64,000 nucleotides of DNA from Poriferisodalis sp022821985 (GCF_965219595.1 NZ_OZ244781.1:2108001-2172000), one strand, 5' to 3'; shown: positions 32,783-42,552, counted from the stretch's first letter. Notes: generated from the sequence alone by a model not told the origin. Made by a program: numbers and translations.

Positions 32783-33970
32783 CTATGCAGCCGCCGCCAC
32801 GACCGGCACATCGGTCACCGCCGTGCCCATCAGATCTTCGAAATTCAGCTGGAAGAACCTCTCCTGCACGTCGGCGGGCAGGTGCTCGACCTCGCGGTCG
32901 AAGCGCCGCAGCGGATTCCGACCGCCCTCGACGTGTGGATAGTCGGAGCTGAACATGCAGATCTCCGGGGCTGTGTTCTCGATGATCCAGCCGGTCGGCT
33001 CGGTGGGGTAGGGCGTGACCCGCACCTGGCGGTGCACGTACTCCGAGGGGCGCAGGCTGAGCTTGCCGAGCCGCTGCTCGTGCCGCTCGAACGCGTCGAA
33101 CGCTGCTTCGAGCTGGCGAATGAAGCCCGGCACCCACACGGCGCCCAGCTCGATCACGCCGATCTTCAGCTCCGGAAAGCGCTCGAGCACGCCGTCGAAG
33201 ATCAGCATCGACAGCGCCTGCAGCGGCGCTGCGGAGATCGCCATGTACGACACGGAGCGGAAGTTCTCGCCGCCGCCGTGGAAGTCGGGCTCGGGCGGCA
33301 GGCCGTTGTTGCGGTGCTGCGGCGGCATCACCAGGTCGGGCGTGGCCACATGCATCACCACCGGGATGCCGGCTTCCTGCGCGGCGGCCCAGACGGGATC
33401 GAAGCCGACGTGGCTGTGGGCGTGGTGCTTCGGCATGCGGTTGGGGATGAGCAGCGCCGCCGCGCCGTCTTCGATGGCCTGGCGGGCGTGGGGCCCGGCG
33501 CGTTCGATGTCCTGCAGCGGCACCGAGCACACCGGCAGCAAGCGGGCATCGCCTGAGCAGAACGCGATCTGCGCCCGGTTCGCCGCTGTGGCAGCGGCAT
33601 AGGTGAGCGCGGGCTCGGCGGTGTGCTCCATCTCCTCGATGAGCGTGTTGGGCATCGAGGGGAACACGAGCTGGCTGGCGAAGCCCAGGTCGTCGAGTGC
33701 TTGGGACCGATCGGCGGGATCCCAGGCGCCCGGGGCGATGTAGTTCTTGCGCAGCATCACCTCGGCTGCGGCGCCGGCGCGGAACTCCGGGTCGGCCTGG
33801 CGGGCCCGGGCCTTCTCGATGTCGGCGAACACCTTGTCGTTGTCGCCGATGGAGAAGTGGTCGAGCGCATACCGCGCCACCTCAGCCGAAGCGAACGGCT
33901 CCAGCCACTCCGGCGGCTCCATGGTGTGCGCATCCGCGTCGTGAATGATCCTGTCCTCGACGTAGGCCAT
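32783..33970 (-). CDS. Amidohydrolase-2 family metal-dependent hydrolase
   Basis: 395 residues from ATG 33970, preceded by GAGGGG; a longer frame to 34087 adds an Arg-rich stretch that looks non-coding. The start RIIHDADAHTMEPP has the DxH metal motif of the ACMSD/amidohydrolase-2 barrel. Later motifs: AGIPVVMHVATPDLV (metal His), KIGVIELGAVWVPGFIRQLE and SSDYPHVEGGRNPLRRFD with the metal Asp. Such enzymes decarboxylate or hydrolyse cyclic or aromatic acids in catabolism. The next minus-strand gene upstream, dapD, ends 134 bases before this start. Substrate unknown. Confidence 0.85.
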   Translation of the reverse strand: MAYVEDRIIHDADAHTMEPPEWLEPFASAEVARYALDHFSIGDNDKVFADIEKARARQADPEFRAGAAAEVMLRKNYIAPGAWDPADRSQALDDLGFASQLVFPSMPNTLIEEMEHTAEPALTYAAATAANRAQIAFCSGDARLLPVCSVPLQDIERAGPHARQAIEDGAAALLIPNRMPKHHAHSHVGFDPVWAAAQEAGIPVVMHVATPDLVMPPQHRNNGLPPEPDFHGGGENFRSVSYMAISAAPLQALSMLIFDGVLERFPELKIGVIELGAVWVPGFIRQLEAAFDAFERHEQRLGKLSLRPSEYVHRQVRVTPYPTEPTGWIIENTAPEICMFSSDYPHVEGGRNPLRRFDREVEHLPADVQERFFQLNFEDLMGTAVTDVPVVAAAA

Positions 33971-34104
33971 GGCCGTCCCCTCGATGTCCCTGCGGCGCAT
34001 TCGACGATACCGCTCCCGTCGCTGGCGCTTCCGGGCTCGGATCTCTTCGGATTGGGTGATCGCAGGCGCTTCGACCGTTACGACCACCGTGGGGCGGTGC
34101 GTCG

Positions 34105-35034
34105 TCAGTTCTTGTGGAGCTCGGGGTTGATGCCTTCCCAGCGGCTCGGGTCGGCTACTCGCATCTCGATGGCGCCGCTGACGCTGTTGCGGATGAGCAG
34201 CATCCCTGAGTGCCCCGAAATGTCGCGGCCTTTGACTACGGATCCGTCGGGCAGGGTGATCAGGCTGCCAGCTGTCACGTAGAGCCCGGCTTCGACCGTG
34301 CAGTTGTCGCCGAGGGCGATGCCGATGCCCGAGTTGGCGCCGAGCAGGCAGTGTTCGCCGATCGACACCCGCTCCCGGCCGCCGCCCGACAGCATCCCCA
34401 TGGTGGAAGCGCTGCCGCCAAGGTCGGAATGCGCTCCGATGACCACGCCGGCAGAGATACGCCCTTCGACCATGGCAGGGCCGAGCGTGCCGGCGTTGAA
34501 GTTGACGAAGCCTTCGTGCATGACCGTGGTGCCGTCTGCCAGGTGGGCGCCGAGTCGCACCCGGTCGGCATCGCCGATGCGGACGCCCTGGGGGATCACG
34601 TAGTCGACCATGCGCGGGATCTTGTCGACCGCCGTCACGCTGACGGGGTGGCCGAGCGACGCAGCCGCTGTGCGCAGATCATCGACCCGCTCGGGCAGCA
34701 CCGGCCCGGCACTGGTCCACGCGCAGTTGGTCATCAGGCCGAACATGCCGTCGAGGTTGGCGTCGTGAGGCTGGATCTCACGGCGGCTCAGCAGGTGCAG
34801 TCGCAGGTACGCATCAGCCAGGTCTGCCGGTGGAGCATCCAGATCGTCGATTGTGACCGTGACGGTCTCGCCCACATTGACGCCAAGCTCCACCGCCAAG
34901 CACGACCGGGCCGGCGGCGAGTCCTCCGTGGCTCCTTCCGGAAACCAAGCGTCCAGCCGAGTTCCTGTTGCGACGTCCACATAGCTGTGCCCGACTGCGC
35001 TGATGGTGCCCGAGTTGCTCCCCGATGTATTCAC
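34105..35034 (-). CDS. dapD: Tetrahydrodipicolinate N-succinyltransferase (actinobacterial DapD)
   Basis: 309 residues from GTG 35034 (an in-frame ATG at 35067 would add 11 residues). Actinobacterial DapD pattern: SAVGHSYVDVATGTRLDAWFPEG, DAYLRLHLLSRREIQPHDANLDGMFGLM, and a left-handed beta-helix of hexapeptide repeats (VRIGDADRVRLGAHLADGTTVMHEGFVNFNAGT..ISAGVVIGAHSDLGGSAS). GANSGIGIALGDNCTVEAG is a typical active-site coil. It transfers succinyl from succinyl-CoA to tetrahydrodipicolinate in the lysine/diaminopimelate pathway, supplying peptidoglycan. The gene stands apart from other lysine genes. Confidence 0.92.
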   Translation of the reverse strand: MNTSGSNSGTISAVGHSYVDVATGTRLDAWFPEGATEDSPPARSCLAVELGVNVGETVTVTIDDLDAPPADLADAYLRLHLLSRREIQPHDANLDGMFGLMTNCAWTSAGPVLPERVDDLRTAAASLGHPVSVTAVDKIPRMVDYVIPQGVRIGDADRVRLGAHLADGTTVMHEGFVNFNAGTLGPAMVEGRISAGVVIGAHSDLGGSASTMGMLSGGGRERVSIGEHCLLGANSGIGIALGDNCTVEAGLYVTAGSLITLPDGSVVKGRDISGHSGMLLIRNSVSGAIEMRVADPSRWEGINPELHKN

Positions 35035-35133
35035 CTGCGCATCCTGCCACCACAGCGCCGCAAACACGCTGCTGCGTACTGACCGTGTGCTCGGAGGAAC
35101 GTTTGCTCATACACACTGCTGGCGGACGCAGGG

Positions 35134-38052
35134 CTAGCGCTGTGGCACACGGACGATTTCAATCCGGCGGCTGCTGTCGAGCAGTTGCCGTGCTAGGTCG
35201 CGCACGTCGGCCGTGCTGATATCGCCCACTGCATCCTCGATTGACCGCGCCCACGGCACGTTGTCGTGGCCGATGGCCTCGCGCATCAACAGCAGGTAGG
35301 GAGGAAAGAGCCGACCGCCGAAGTGCGCGTCGTTGGCGACGATGCTGATCGCCTGCTCGAGGTCGGAGATGCTCGGGCCCTCCGACGCAAGCTGTCGTAT
35401 CACGTCGTCGATTCGCTGCTCGATTGCCGGCATCGCATCGCCCGGGCCGGTGGCCGAGATATAGGCGTACAGCCCCGGCACCGGTCGGTACTGCGGCACG
35501 CTCCAGATGTAGACCGCGTAGGTCTGCCCCAGATCCTCTCGTACCCACTGCACGAGATGCTCGTTGAGAATCGCTGTCAGAACATCGGACGTTGCGACCA
35601 GCTCGGGCGACAGATCAACGGGAAGCTCGAAGTGATACTCGAGGCCTGATTCTGCAAGAGTGTCCGCGGCTACCTCTCTGCGCGTCGGGCCCTCGGGATG
35701 CGGGGGCCTGCGGTCGACCCCCAGGTCAGGCGTCCTGGCAGGCAACGTGCCGATGTAGCTCTCTGCGAGCTCCCGTACCTTCGAACTCACCACGTTGCCG
35801 GAGACTGCGATGACCAGATCGTCGACGCCGACGAAGCGATTGCCGTAAAGCGTCAGCAGGCCATCGGGCGTCATGGCCTCGACTTCGGCTGCAGTCGGAC
35901 TCACCCTGAAGTACTCGTTGTCGCCGAAGCGTGCCGTCGCGTAGGCGGCCCGGGCTTGGCGGCCCGACGAAGTTCCCATCTCTGCTACCGCATTGCGCGC
36001 ACTCTGCTGGGCACCGCGCGCTGCGGTCTCGCTCACCCTGGGTTCGGTGAACAGTAGATGGACGTATGCCAACATCGTCTCGAGACCTGCTGTGTTGACA
36101 TAGCCGAAGAAGCCCTCGGCCGTGTGCTCGATGAACGGTGTCAGCTGGACATCTGCCTGTTCCAACTTCGCGCGGACTTGTGATGCCGACAGTTCGCCGA
36201 CGCCGCTGGCCATCACGGCCTCGAGTGCGAATGGCGCCAGCGCAGCGCTGCCCGGAGGCAGCTGCGAGAGGCCGCCACGGGACTCAGCAAAGAAATGAAC
36301 AGAGCCAGGCGCCGAATTGCCCTGTTCGTACACGACCCGAGCACCGTTGGGGAAGGTCCATTCATGGATGGTGCGATGGCCGTTCGGCTGCTGCCTCGAA
36401 CTCACTGGGTCCACGGCATCCGGACGCTTCATGAGCTCGCTGATGACTGCATCGATGGGTGTCGGGGCCGCGGGCGCAGCCGATGCGATCGCCGATGCGA
36501 GTTCGTCTGTCGACGGCAGCGCGGATTGGTCCGACCCGGCTGCCACCACGACCGGTTGGGATCTCGCGAGAACCCATTGGTGATAGCGATTCAAGCCCTC
36601 GAGCGAAATGCCATGGAGAGTCTGGATTGCGCCGGCCAGCCAATTGTCTGCGTCGCGCAGATCTTTGCCCCCGACGAAGTGGTCCGCATAGTCCTGCGCG
36701 TACCGGAAATCGCTGCGCGATTGCCGATCCTTCGACTCGTCGTTGAGTTGTGCCCGAATACTGCCCATCGCCTGCGCCAACTCGACATTGGTGAACGGGT
36801 GCACCGCCGTTCCTGTCACCACGGACCAGAAGTCGGTGACGGCCGCTCCGAGTTCGGGCCCCTGCAGCTCGGCCGAGTGGTACCGGACCCACCGAGCGGG
36901 AGCCTGCTCGCGGACGAGCGGCGAGTTCGCTTGGGACAGCGTGCCCGCCTCGTGTGCCCGGGACAGCCGGGCATTCAGCATGCTCAGCAGCAGCCGGTCG
37001 AGGACGTTGAGCGCCTCGCCGCAAGCGGTGCCTTCCGGCCAAGCAGGAGTCAGCCAGCTGATGGTGGCGTAGGGACTGCCGATGTCGGGATGCACGGCCG
37101 AGGCGAACCGGGGGCCGTCGGCGATCGGCGCCGCCCACGCCTCCTGGCTCGGGACGGAAGCCTCAGCACGCAGCCTGCGGAAATGGCGTTCGATATGCGC
37201 TTCCAGTTCGTCCACCTCGAGATCGCCGACTGCGATCACTGCCATGTTCGAGGGCACGTACCAGGTGTCGTAGAACTGCCGAAGCTGCGCGGGGGAGATG
37301 CCCGCGAGCGAGGCTGCGGTGCCGCCGATGCGGTCGCCCTCGTACGGCGTGCCTTCGAACATCAGGTCTGTCGTCACTCGGCCGACGTGCCCGAAGGCTG
37401 AGCCATCTCGCAGGTCGAGCTCGTTCTGGACGATGCCGCGCTCCGCCTCGACCTCGCTCGTGCTGATGCTGGCGAATGACGCCCACTGGCTCAGGATCTC
37501 GAAGGCCACTGGCACTTTGTCGACGAGCCGTTCGGTGCCGCTCGTGCTGATCGACATGATGTATACGGTCGAGTCGTATGACGTGAATGCGTTCTCGTCC
37601 GGGCCGAACTCGACGCCGATGTCGCGCAGTGCTTGGTGCAGTTCGTTGAGCGGGTACAGATCAGTCCCGTTGAAGAGCATGTGCTCGACGAAGTGAGCAG
37701 TTCCTTCGGCACCGTCCGGGTCGGTGACGCCGCCGGCCCTGACGACCAGACGCAGATCTAGGTGGCCTGCGGGAACATCGTTCGACCTCGCGTAGTACGT
37801 GAGGCCATTGTCGAGCCGGCCCAGCACGAGCTCGTCGTCGCGCGGCAGTGGCTCGCCGCCAGACAGGCACAGCTCGGCAACGTTCGTGACCGAGTCGTCT
37901 CCGGCCAATTCCAACGGTGCTGGCTCGGACTCAGGGACGGTCGATCTCGTCGATCCGTCGCCGCCTCCCGTGCACGACGAGACTGTCAGCGCCGTGACAG
38001 CGAGCAGCGCGACGGCGGAGGTGCCGGTCGAACGCTTGCGGCGCTTGGGCAT
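35134..38052 (-). CDS. M16 (insulinase/pitrilysin) zinc protease lipoprotein
   Basis: 972 residues. Lipobox LTVSSC with lipid-modified Cys27 after a basic lead (MPKRRKRS). Two M16 halves: the N-terminal half has the inverted zinc motif H120-F-V-E-H124 (GTAHFVEHMLFNGTD) and ERGIVQNELDLR with the third ligand Glu; the second half (from about residue 550) lacks the motif and forms the closing lid (FAESRGGLSQLPPGSAALAPF). This is the full-length fused type rather than separate active and inactive subunits. It should sit on the outer membrane face and degrade peptides. Family Asp in place of usual H-x-x-E-H is not altered. Divergent from the nitronate monooxygenase gene. Confidence 0.9.
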   Translation of the reverse strand: MPKRRKRSTGTSAVALLAVTALTVSSCTGGGDGSTRSTVPESEPAPLELAGDDSVTNVAELCLSGGEPLPRDDELVLGRLDNGLTYYARSNDVPAGHLDLRLVVRAGGVTDPDGAEGTAHFVEHMLFNGTDLYPLNELHQALRDIGVEFGPDENAFTSYDSTVYIMSISTSGTERLVDKVPVAFEILSQWASFASISTSEVEAERGIVQNELDLRDGSAFGHVGRVTTDLMFEGTPYEGDRIGGTAASLAGISPAQLRQFYDTWYVPSNMAVIAVGDLEVDELEAHIERHFRRLRAEASVPSQEAWAAPIADGPRFASAVHPDIGSPYATISWLTPAWPEGTACGEALNVLDRLLLSMLNARLSRAHEAGTLSQANSPLVREQAPARWVRYHSAELQGPELGAAVTDFWSVVTGTAVHPFTNVELAQAMGSIRAQLNDESKDRQSRSDFRYAQDYADHFVGGKDLRDADNWLAGAIQTLHGISLEGLNRYHQWVLARSQPVVVAAGSDQSALPSTDELASAIASAAPAAPTPIDAVISELMKRPDAVDPVSSRQQPNGHRTIHEWTFPNGARVVYEQGNSAPGSVHFFAESRGGLSQLPPGSAALAPFALEAVMASGVGELSASQVRAKLEQADVQLTPFIEHTAEGFFGYVNTAGLETMLAYVHLLFTEPRVSETAARGAQQSARNAVAEMGTSSGRQARAAYATARFGDNEYFRVSPTAAEVEAMTPDGLLTLYGNRFVGVDDLVIAVSGNVVSSKVRELAESYIGTLPARTPDLGVDRRPPHPEGPTRREVAADTLAESGLEYHFELPVDLSPELVATSDVLTAILNEHLVQWVREDLGQTYAVYIWSVPQYRPVPGLYAYISATGPGDAMPAIEQRIDDVIRQLASEGPSISDLEQAISIVANDAHFGGRLFPPYLLLMREAIGHDNVPWARSIEDAVGDISTADVRDLARQLLDSSRRIEIVRVPQR

Positions 38053-38174
38053 TCCTGTTCTCTAGCCGGTCGCAGCGCCAGCGCGGTGTTGCCCGTGCGA
38101 TGCCGCCGTGCTGCAGAGCGCCGCGAGGCGCCCGTCCGCTGCGAGGAGGCGCTGCGCGCCGGTAGTTTCGGGGC

Positions 38175-39311
38175 ATGAAGACACCTGTGTGCGAGATGCT
38201 GGGCTGCGACGTTCCGATCGTCGCATTCACCCATTGCCGGGATGTGGTGGCGGCGGTGACCAAGGCGGGCGGCTTCGGCGTGCTCGGCGCAGCCGGTCAC
38301 ACGCCCGAGCAGCTCGACATCGACATGGGCTGGATCCAGGACGAGGTGGGCGGCCGGCCATTCGGCGTCGACATCATCGTGCCCGCCAAGTACGAGGGCA
38401 AGTCTGAGGGCGAGCTGTCGGTCAAGGACCTCAAGGCGATGATCCCGCCGGCGCACCGCGAGTTTCTCGACGACATGATGGAGCGCTACGACGTCCCGCC
38501 GCTGCCGGCTGAGGACAAGCCCGGCGCCATTGCCGGCGACGCCGAGCCGCCCATGACCTACGCCCAGGCGGTGCCGCTCATGGACGTGGCGTTCTCGTAC
38601 CCGATCCGGCTGGCCGTGAACGCGCTCGGCCCGCCGCCGCCCGACATGATCGAGCGGGCCCACGACAACGATGTGCTCGTGGGTGCGCTGGCCGGCAAGA
38701 AGGTGCACGCTGAGCGTCATGTCGCCGCAGGCGTCGACATCGTCATCGCCCAAGGCCATGAGGCCGGCGGCCATACCGGCGACATCGCCACGATGGTGCT
38801 GGTGCCCGAGGTGGTGGATGCCATTGCGCCGGTACCCGTGCTGGCAGCAGGCGGCATCGGCAACGGGCGTCAGGTGGCTGCCGCGCTGGCGCTGGGCGCC
38901 CAGGGCGTGTGGTGCGGGTCGGTCTGGCTCACCACCCAGGAAGCCGAGACGCATCCCGTCGTGAAGGACAAGTTTCTGGCGGCAGGCTCGTCGGACACGC
39001 TGCGCTCACGCTCCCGCACCGGCAAGCCCGCCCGCCAACTCCGCTCGGCCTGGACCGACGAGTGGGAGGGCGAGAACTCGCCGGGCACGCTGCCCATGCC
39101 GCTGCAGCCGATGCTGATCGGCGCTGCCAGCCGCCGCATCGACCGGGCCGCCATGAACCCGTCCAATACGGGCGCGGTCGAGCTCGCCAACTACTTCGTC
39201 GGCCAGGTGGTCGGGCAGCTCAATGAGTCGATCTCGGCCACGCGGGTCGTCGAAGAGATGATCAGCGAGTATCTCGACGTCATGGAGCGCTTCGAGCGGC
39301 TCAACGCCTGA
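38175..39311 (+). CDS. Nitronate monooxygenase / 2-nitropropane dioxygenase family
   Basis: 378 residues. FMN-binding TIM-barrel: CDVPIVAFTHCRDVVAAVTKAGGFGVLGA, then DIVIAQGHEAGGHTGDIATM (the flavin phosphate and catalytic His region) and PVPVLAAGGIGNGRQVAAALALGAQGVWCGS. Such enzymes oxidise alkyl nitronates to aldehydes or ketones; many actinobacterial members have other, unknown substrates. A 60-residue region at 75-135 (AKYEGKSEGELSVKDLKAM...PAEDKPGAIAGDAEPP) is an insertion relative to short family members, probably a lid. It lies upstream of the SDR gene, 43 bases apart. Confidence 0.88.
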   Translation: MKTPVCEMLGCDVPIVAFTHCRDVVAAVTKAGGFGVLGAAGHTPEQLDIDMGWIQDEVGGRPFGVDIIVPAKYEGKSEGELSVKDLKAMIPPAHREFLDDMMERYDVPPLPAEDKPGAIAGDAEPPMTYAQAVPLMDVAFSYPIRLAVNALGPPPPDMIERAHDNDVLVGALAGKKVHAERHVAAGVDIVIAQGHEAGGHTGDIATMVLVPEVVDAIAPVPVLAAGGIGNGRQVAAALALGAQGVWCGSVWLTTQEAETHPVVKDKFLAAGSSDTLRSRSRTGKPARQLRSAWTDEWEGENSPGTLPMPLQPMLIGAASRRIDRAAMNPSNTGAVELANYFVGQVVGQLNESISATRVVEEMISEYLDVMERFERLNA

Positions 39312-39354
39312 GCGCGAGACGCAGCCCAGGCAATCTCGCAAGAGGGGGACAGAC

Positions 39355-40239
39355 ATGGAGACCATGACCGGACGCGTCGCGGTGGTGACCGGGGCCGCAT
39401 CGGGGATCGGCAAGGCCCTGGCACTGGGATTTGCCGGCGAGGGCGCCAACGTGGTGCTGGCCGACATCGAGGAAGAGCCGCTGCGTGCCGCCGAGGCCGA
39501 GGTGGCCGGCCACGGCGTCGAGACGCTCGGCGTCATCACCGATGTGACCGACGCCGACTCGGTGGGCGCGCTGGCGCAGGCCACCATCGACCGCTTCGGC
39601 GCCGTGCACATGGTGTGCAACAACGCCGGCGTCGGCGGGGGAGGGCTGATCCGCAACCAGCAGCTCGTCGACTGGAAGTGGGTGGTGGACGTATGCCTGT
39701 GGGGCGTGATCCACGGCGTGCATCACTTCCTGCCCCATCTCATCGAGGCCGAGGAGTCCCACATCATGAGCACCGCCTCGGTGGCCGGGCTCATGTCGGT
39801 GCCCGGCCTCGGCCCCTACAACGCCGCCAAGTACGGCGTGGTGGCGATCATGGAGACGCTGCACCTCGAGATGCAGCGCGACCGCAACGCCGATGTGGGC
39901 GTGTCGGTGCTGTGCCCCGGCGTGGTGCGCACCAACATCGCCACGGCCCAGCGGAACCGGCCCGAAGAGCTGCGCCGTGAGCGCCGGCCTCGACCGGAGG
40001 GCGAGGCACCGTCGGAGACCGCGGACGCCCGCCGCCGCAACGCCAATATCGCCGCTGCGCTGGAACGAGGCATGGACCCTTCCGAAGTGGCCGCCAAGGT
40101 GATCGAGGCCATGTACGAGAGGCGTTTCTGGGTGCTGTCGCATCCCGAGCTGCTCGCCGATGTCAACCACCGCAACCAGCAGCTCGCCGACCTCGAGAAT
40201 CCCACGATCTACACGAGCTTCACCGACGGCGAGCAGTAA
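39355..40239 (+). CDS. Short-chain dehydrogenase/reductase
   Basis: 294 residues with AGAGGGGG before the ATG. Classical SDR: VAVVTGAASGIGKALALGFAG (TGxxxGxG), DIEEE acidic pair at the end of strand two suggesting NAD(H) preference, NNAGVGGGG, catalytic Ser in MSTASVAGLM, and YNAAKYG (YxxxK). The C-terminus after residue 195 holds a charged segment (RPEELRRERRPRPEGE) and MYERRFWVLSHPELL, typical of actinobacterial fatty-acid/steroid type SDRs. It would oxidise or reduce a hydroxyl of a CoA-ester or lipid intermediate. Confidence 0.9.
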   Translation: METMTGRVAVVTGAASGIGKALALGFAGEGANVVLADIEEEPLRAAEAEVAGHGVETLGVITDVTDADSVGALAQATIDRFGAVHMVCNNAGVGGGGLIRNQQLVDWKWVVDVCLWGVIHGVHHFLPHLIEAEESHIMSTASVAGLMSVPGLGPYNAAKYGVVAIMETLHLEMQRDRNADVGVSVLCPGVVRTNIATAQRNRPEELRRERRPRPEGEAPSETADARRRNANIAAALERGMDPSEVAAKVIEAMYERRFWVLSHPELLADVNHRNQQLADLENPTIYTSFTDGEQ

Positions 40240-40244
40240 CCGGA

Positions 40245-40262
40245 AGCGCCTCCTGCGGCGCT
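40245..40262. terminator. Short hairpin between convergent SDR and zinc permease genes
   Basis: AGCGCC (40245-40250) pairs with GGCGCT (40257-40262) around TCCTGC. It begins 6 bases after the SDR stop. No T-run; weak support. Confidence 0.35.
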
Positions 40263-41161
40263 CAGCGGCTGTCGGCGAGCATCTGCACGGGCAGTTGGTC
40301 GTCGGGCGGCGCCGGCCGCAGCGCGTACACGAGCGCCCTGATCAGCATCGTCGCGAACAGAATGGCGACGGCCGTCAGGGCCATTGATGCGCCGCCGGCG
40401 AGCCGATGGTGATAGCTCAGCAGCAGGCCGACATAGACCGACACCGCTCCGATCAGCACCGCGACGACCATGATGAGCGGCACACGCCGCAGGAACATCG
40501 AGGCAGTCGCTGGCGGGGCGATCAAGAAGGCCATGACGAGCAGGCTTCCGACTACTTGGAACGAACCCACGATGGTGACGGCCAGCAACGCCATGAGTAC
40601 ACCGTGCGTGAGGCGTGGGCGAAGCCGGGCCATCTCTGCTTGTACCTCGCAGAAGGTCATCACGAAGAACGCCCGATAGAACACGACTGCACCGCCGACA
40701 GCCACCACGGCAACCACCGCCTGGCGCACGAGGTCTGTGTTCTGCACGCCGGTGATCGAGCCGAACAGGAAGCGGTCGATGTCGCCGGTGCCGGCGGCTG
40801 CCCCCGACGACATGATCACCACGGCGAGCGCCAGCAGTCCCACGAACAGCACGCCGATAGAGGTGTCCTCGGAGAGGGGCGAAATGCGCGGGATGAACGA
40901 GATGGCACTCACCATCACGATTGCCGCTACTAGAGCGCCGAGGCCCGTGTCGAAGCCCACGATGAATGCAATCGCGATGCCGGGAAGCACCCCGTGCGCC
41001 AAGGCGTCGCCGAGAAAGTTCAGGCTTCGCAGCACCACCCAGGTGCCCACCATCGAGGTGGTCAGCACCGCGAGCAGTCCCGCGGCCAGCGCCTTGGTCA
41101 TGAACGGGTTGGAGGTGAACGGCTCGATCCACCAGCCCACCGGATCGGTGAGGAACGTCAT
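40262..41161 (-). CDS. znuB: ZnuB-like metal ABC transporter permease
   Basis: 299 residues, eight or so hydrophobic segments. ABC-3 family pattern: WVVLRSLNFLGDALAHGVLPGIAIAF (the coupling region), GVLFVGLLALAVVIMS, and LMALLAVTIVGSFQVVGSLLVMAFLIAPPATA, the signature of Zn/Mn permeases. It lies downstream of the His-rich binding protein, in the same direction, 71 bases apart, and across from the ATPase and regulator genes. With them it completes a three-part importer. Zinc rather than manganese is inferred from the His-rich tract and the Fur/Zur neighbour. Confidence 0.9.
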   Translation of the reverse strand: MTFLTDPVGWWIEPFTSNPFMTKALAAGLLAVLTTSMVGTWVVLRSLNFLGDALAHGVLPGIAIAFIVGFDTGLGALVAAIVMVSAISFIPRISPLSEDTSIGVLFVGLLALAVVIMSSGAAAGTGDIDRFLFGSITGVQNTDLVRQAVVAVVAVGGAVVFYRAFFVMTFCEVQAEMARLRPRLTHGVLMALLAVTIVGSFQVVGSLLVMAFLIAPPATASMFLRRVPLIMVVAVLIGAVSVYVGLLLSYHHRLAGGASMALTAVAILFATMLIRALVYALRPAPPDDQLPVQMLADSR

Positions 41162-41232
41162 GTCATCCCCCTGATGGGCTGGTGGTCGGCTCGCCCCTGG
41201 TCAGGGGTGGTGTCGCCGCAACGCTAGATCCC

Positions 41233-42552
41233 TCAACCCAGCGCATCCGCAATTGCTTGTGCGTTGAACCTCAGCATTCCGATCAGCGTGTCGCCGTCTT
41301 CACCTTCAGGCGCGAGGCTGCCAGTGAGCAACTGCACCACGTTGATGTTGCCTGCGGCGGTCGCCAAGGCCTGGATATCGACATCGGAGTGTGTCGTCTC
41401 CGAGAACACAGCGGGCACGCCTTCGTGCTCGATGATCTCGGCCAGCTCCTCCAGCAGAGCGGGGTTGGTCTCGGCTGCCGTGGAGAGTGAGGGAATCACG
41501 GTGCCCACGATCTCGAAGCCGTAGCGGTCGGCGAAGTAGCCGAACGCATCGTGGTTGGTGATCAGGATGCGGCGATCCGCCGGCACTGCGTCGAGAATCT
41601 CGGCGACCTCGGCATCGGCGTCTTCCAAGGCCTTCCGGTAGGAATCCAAGCAGCGGTTGACGGTGTCGGCATCTGCGCCGGCATGGATCAGTTCGTCGGC
41701 CAATTCGCCGAGCACTCCGGCGACGCGCTGCGGATCGAGCCAGACGTGGGGGTCGCCACCGCTGTGGTCGTGCCCGTGCTCGTCTTCATGCCCGTTTTCG
41801 TCCTCGTGGTCGTGCATGTCCTCGTCGTCGTGGCCGTCTTCGTCGTGGTCGTGCCCGTCTTCCTCGTCGTGGTCGTCCTCGTGACCCTCGTCGTCGTGGT
41901 CGTGGCCGTCTTCCTCGTCGTGGTCGTCCTCGTGACCTTCGTCGTCGTGGTCGTGGCCGTCTTCGTCGTCGTGGTCGGCGTGGTCGTCCTCGTCGTGGCC
42001 TTCGTCGTGGCCTTCGTCGTGGTCGTCGTCGTGTCCCTCGTCGTCGTCGTGGTCGTGCCCGTCCTCGTCGCCGTGGTCATCGTGTTCGTCATCGCCGTGC
42101 CCGCCGTGCGCTCCGCCGAATTCGAATTCGATGGTGTCGATGTGCTCCGCCACCTCGAACACATGCACGCCCTCAGCTGCGACAGCTTCCAGGGTGTCGT
42201 GGAGGCGCTCCTCGAGACCCAGGCCGTTCGCCACCACCAGGTCGGCTGCGCCCATCGTCTCGCGGTCTCGCAACGACGGCTCGTAGGAGTGCGGATCGCC
42301 GCCCTGCGGGATGAGGGTGGTTACCGACACGCTGTCCTCGCAACCCACGTTGCTGACCACGTCGCCCCAGATGCTCGTCGTGGTGACCACCGACGGCACT
42401 GCCGAGGATGCGTCTGTCGCGTCAGCCGCGTCGGTATCAGCATCGGTTCCCGTGCATGCAGCAGCGAACAGCGCCGCAGCCGCCGCCACCACCAATCCGC
42501 TCTTGCGGATCCGTCGACGCCTCCGTTGACTCGCGCCAGCTTCGACCGTCAT
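41233..42552 (-). CDS. znuA: Zinc-binding lipoprotein of ABC importer (ZnuA-like) with long His/Asp loop
   Basis: 439 residues. Signal and lipobox (AALFAAAC). Cluster A-I metal-binding fold: VVTTTSIWGDVVSNVGC, GGDPHSYEPS (first His), then a long acidic/His loop between about residues 146 and 267 (DHDDEGHEDDHDEEDGHDHD and similar), HVWLDPQRV (second His), ITNHDAFGYF (third His), and FSETTHSD. The loop is a feature of zinc-binding ZnuA proteins but is unusually long here, about 120 residues with internal near-duplications. The loop likely collects or buffers Zn2+ before passing it to the cleft. Divergent from the ATPase gene over a Fur-type palindrome. Confidence 0.92.
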   Translation of the reverse strand: MTVEAGASQRRRRRIRKSGLVVAAAAALFAAACTGTDADTDAADATDASSAVPSVVTTTSIWGDVVSNVGCEDSVSVTTLIPQGGDPHSYEPSLRDRETMGAADLVVANGLGLEERLHDTLEAVAAEGVHVFEVAEHIDTIEFEFGGAHGGHGDDEHDDHGDEDGHDHDDDEGHDDDHDEGHDEGHDEDDHADHDDEDGHDHDDEGHEDDHDEEDGHDHDDEGHEDDHDEEDGHDHDEDGHDDEDMHDHEDENGHEDEHGHDHSGGDPHVWLDPQRVAGVLGELADELIHAGADADTVNRCLDSYRKALEDADAEVAEILDAVPADRRILITNHDAFGYFADRYGFEIVGTVIPSLSTAAETNPALLEELAEIIEHEGVPAVFSETTHSDVDIQALATAAGNINVVQLLTGSLAPEGEDGDTLIGMLRFNAQAIADALG

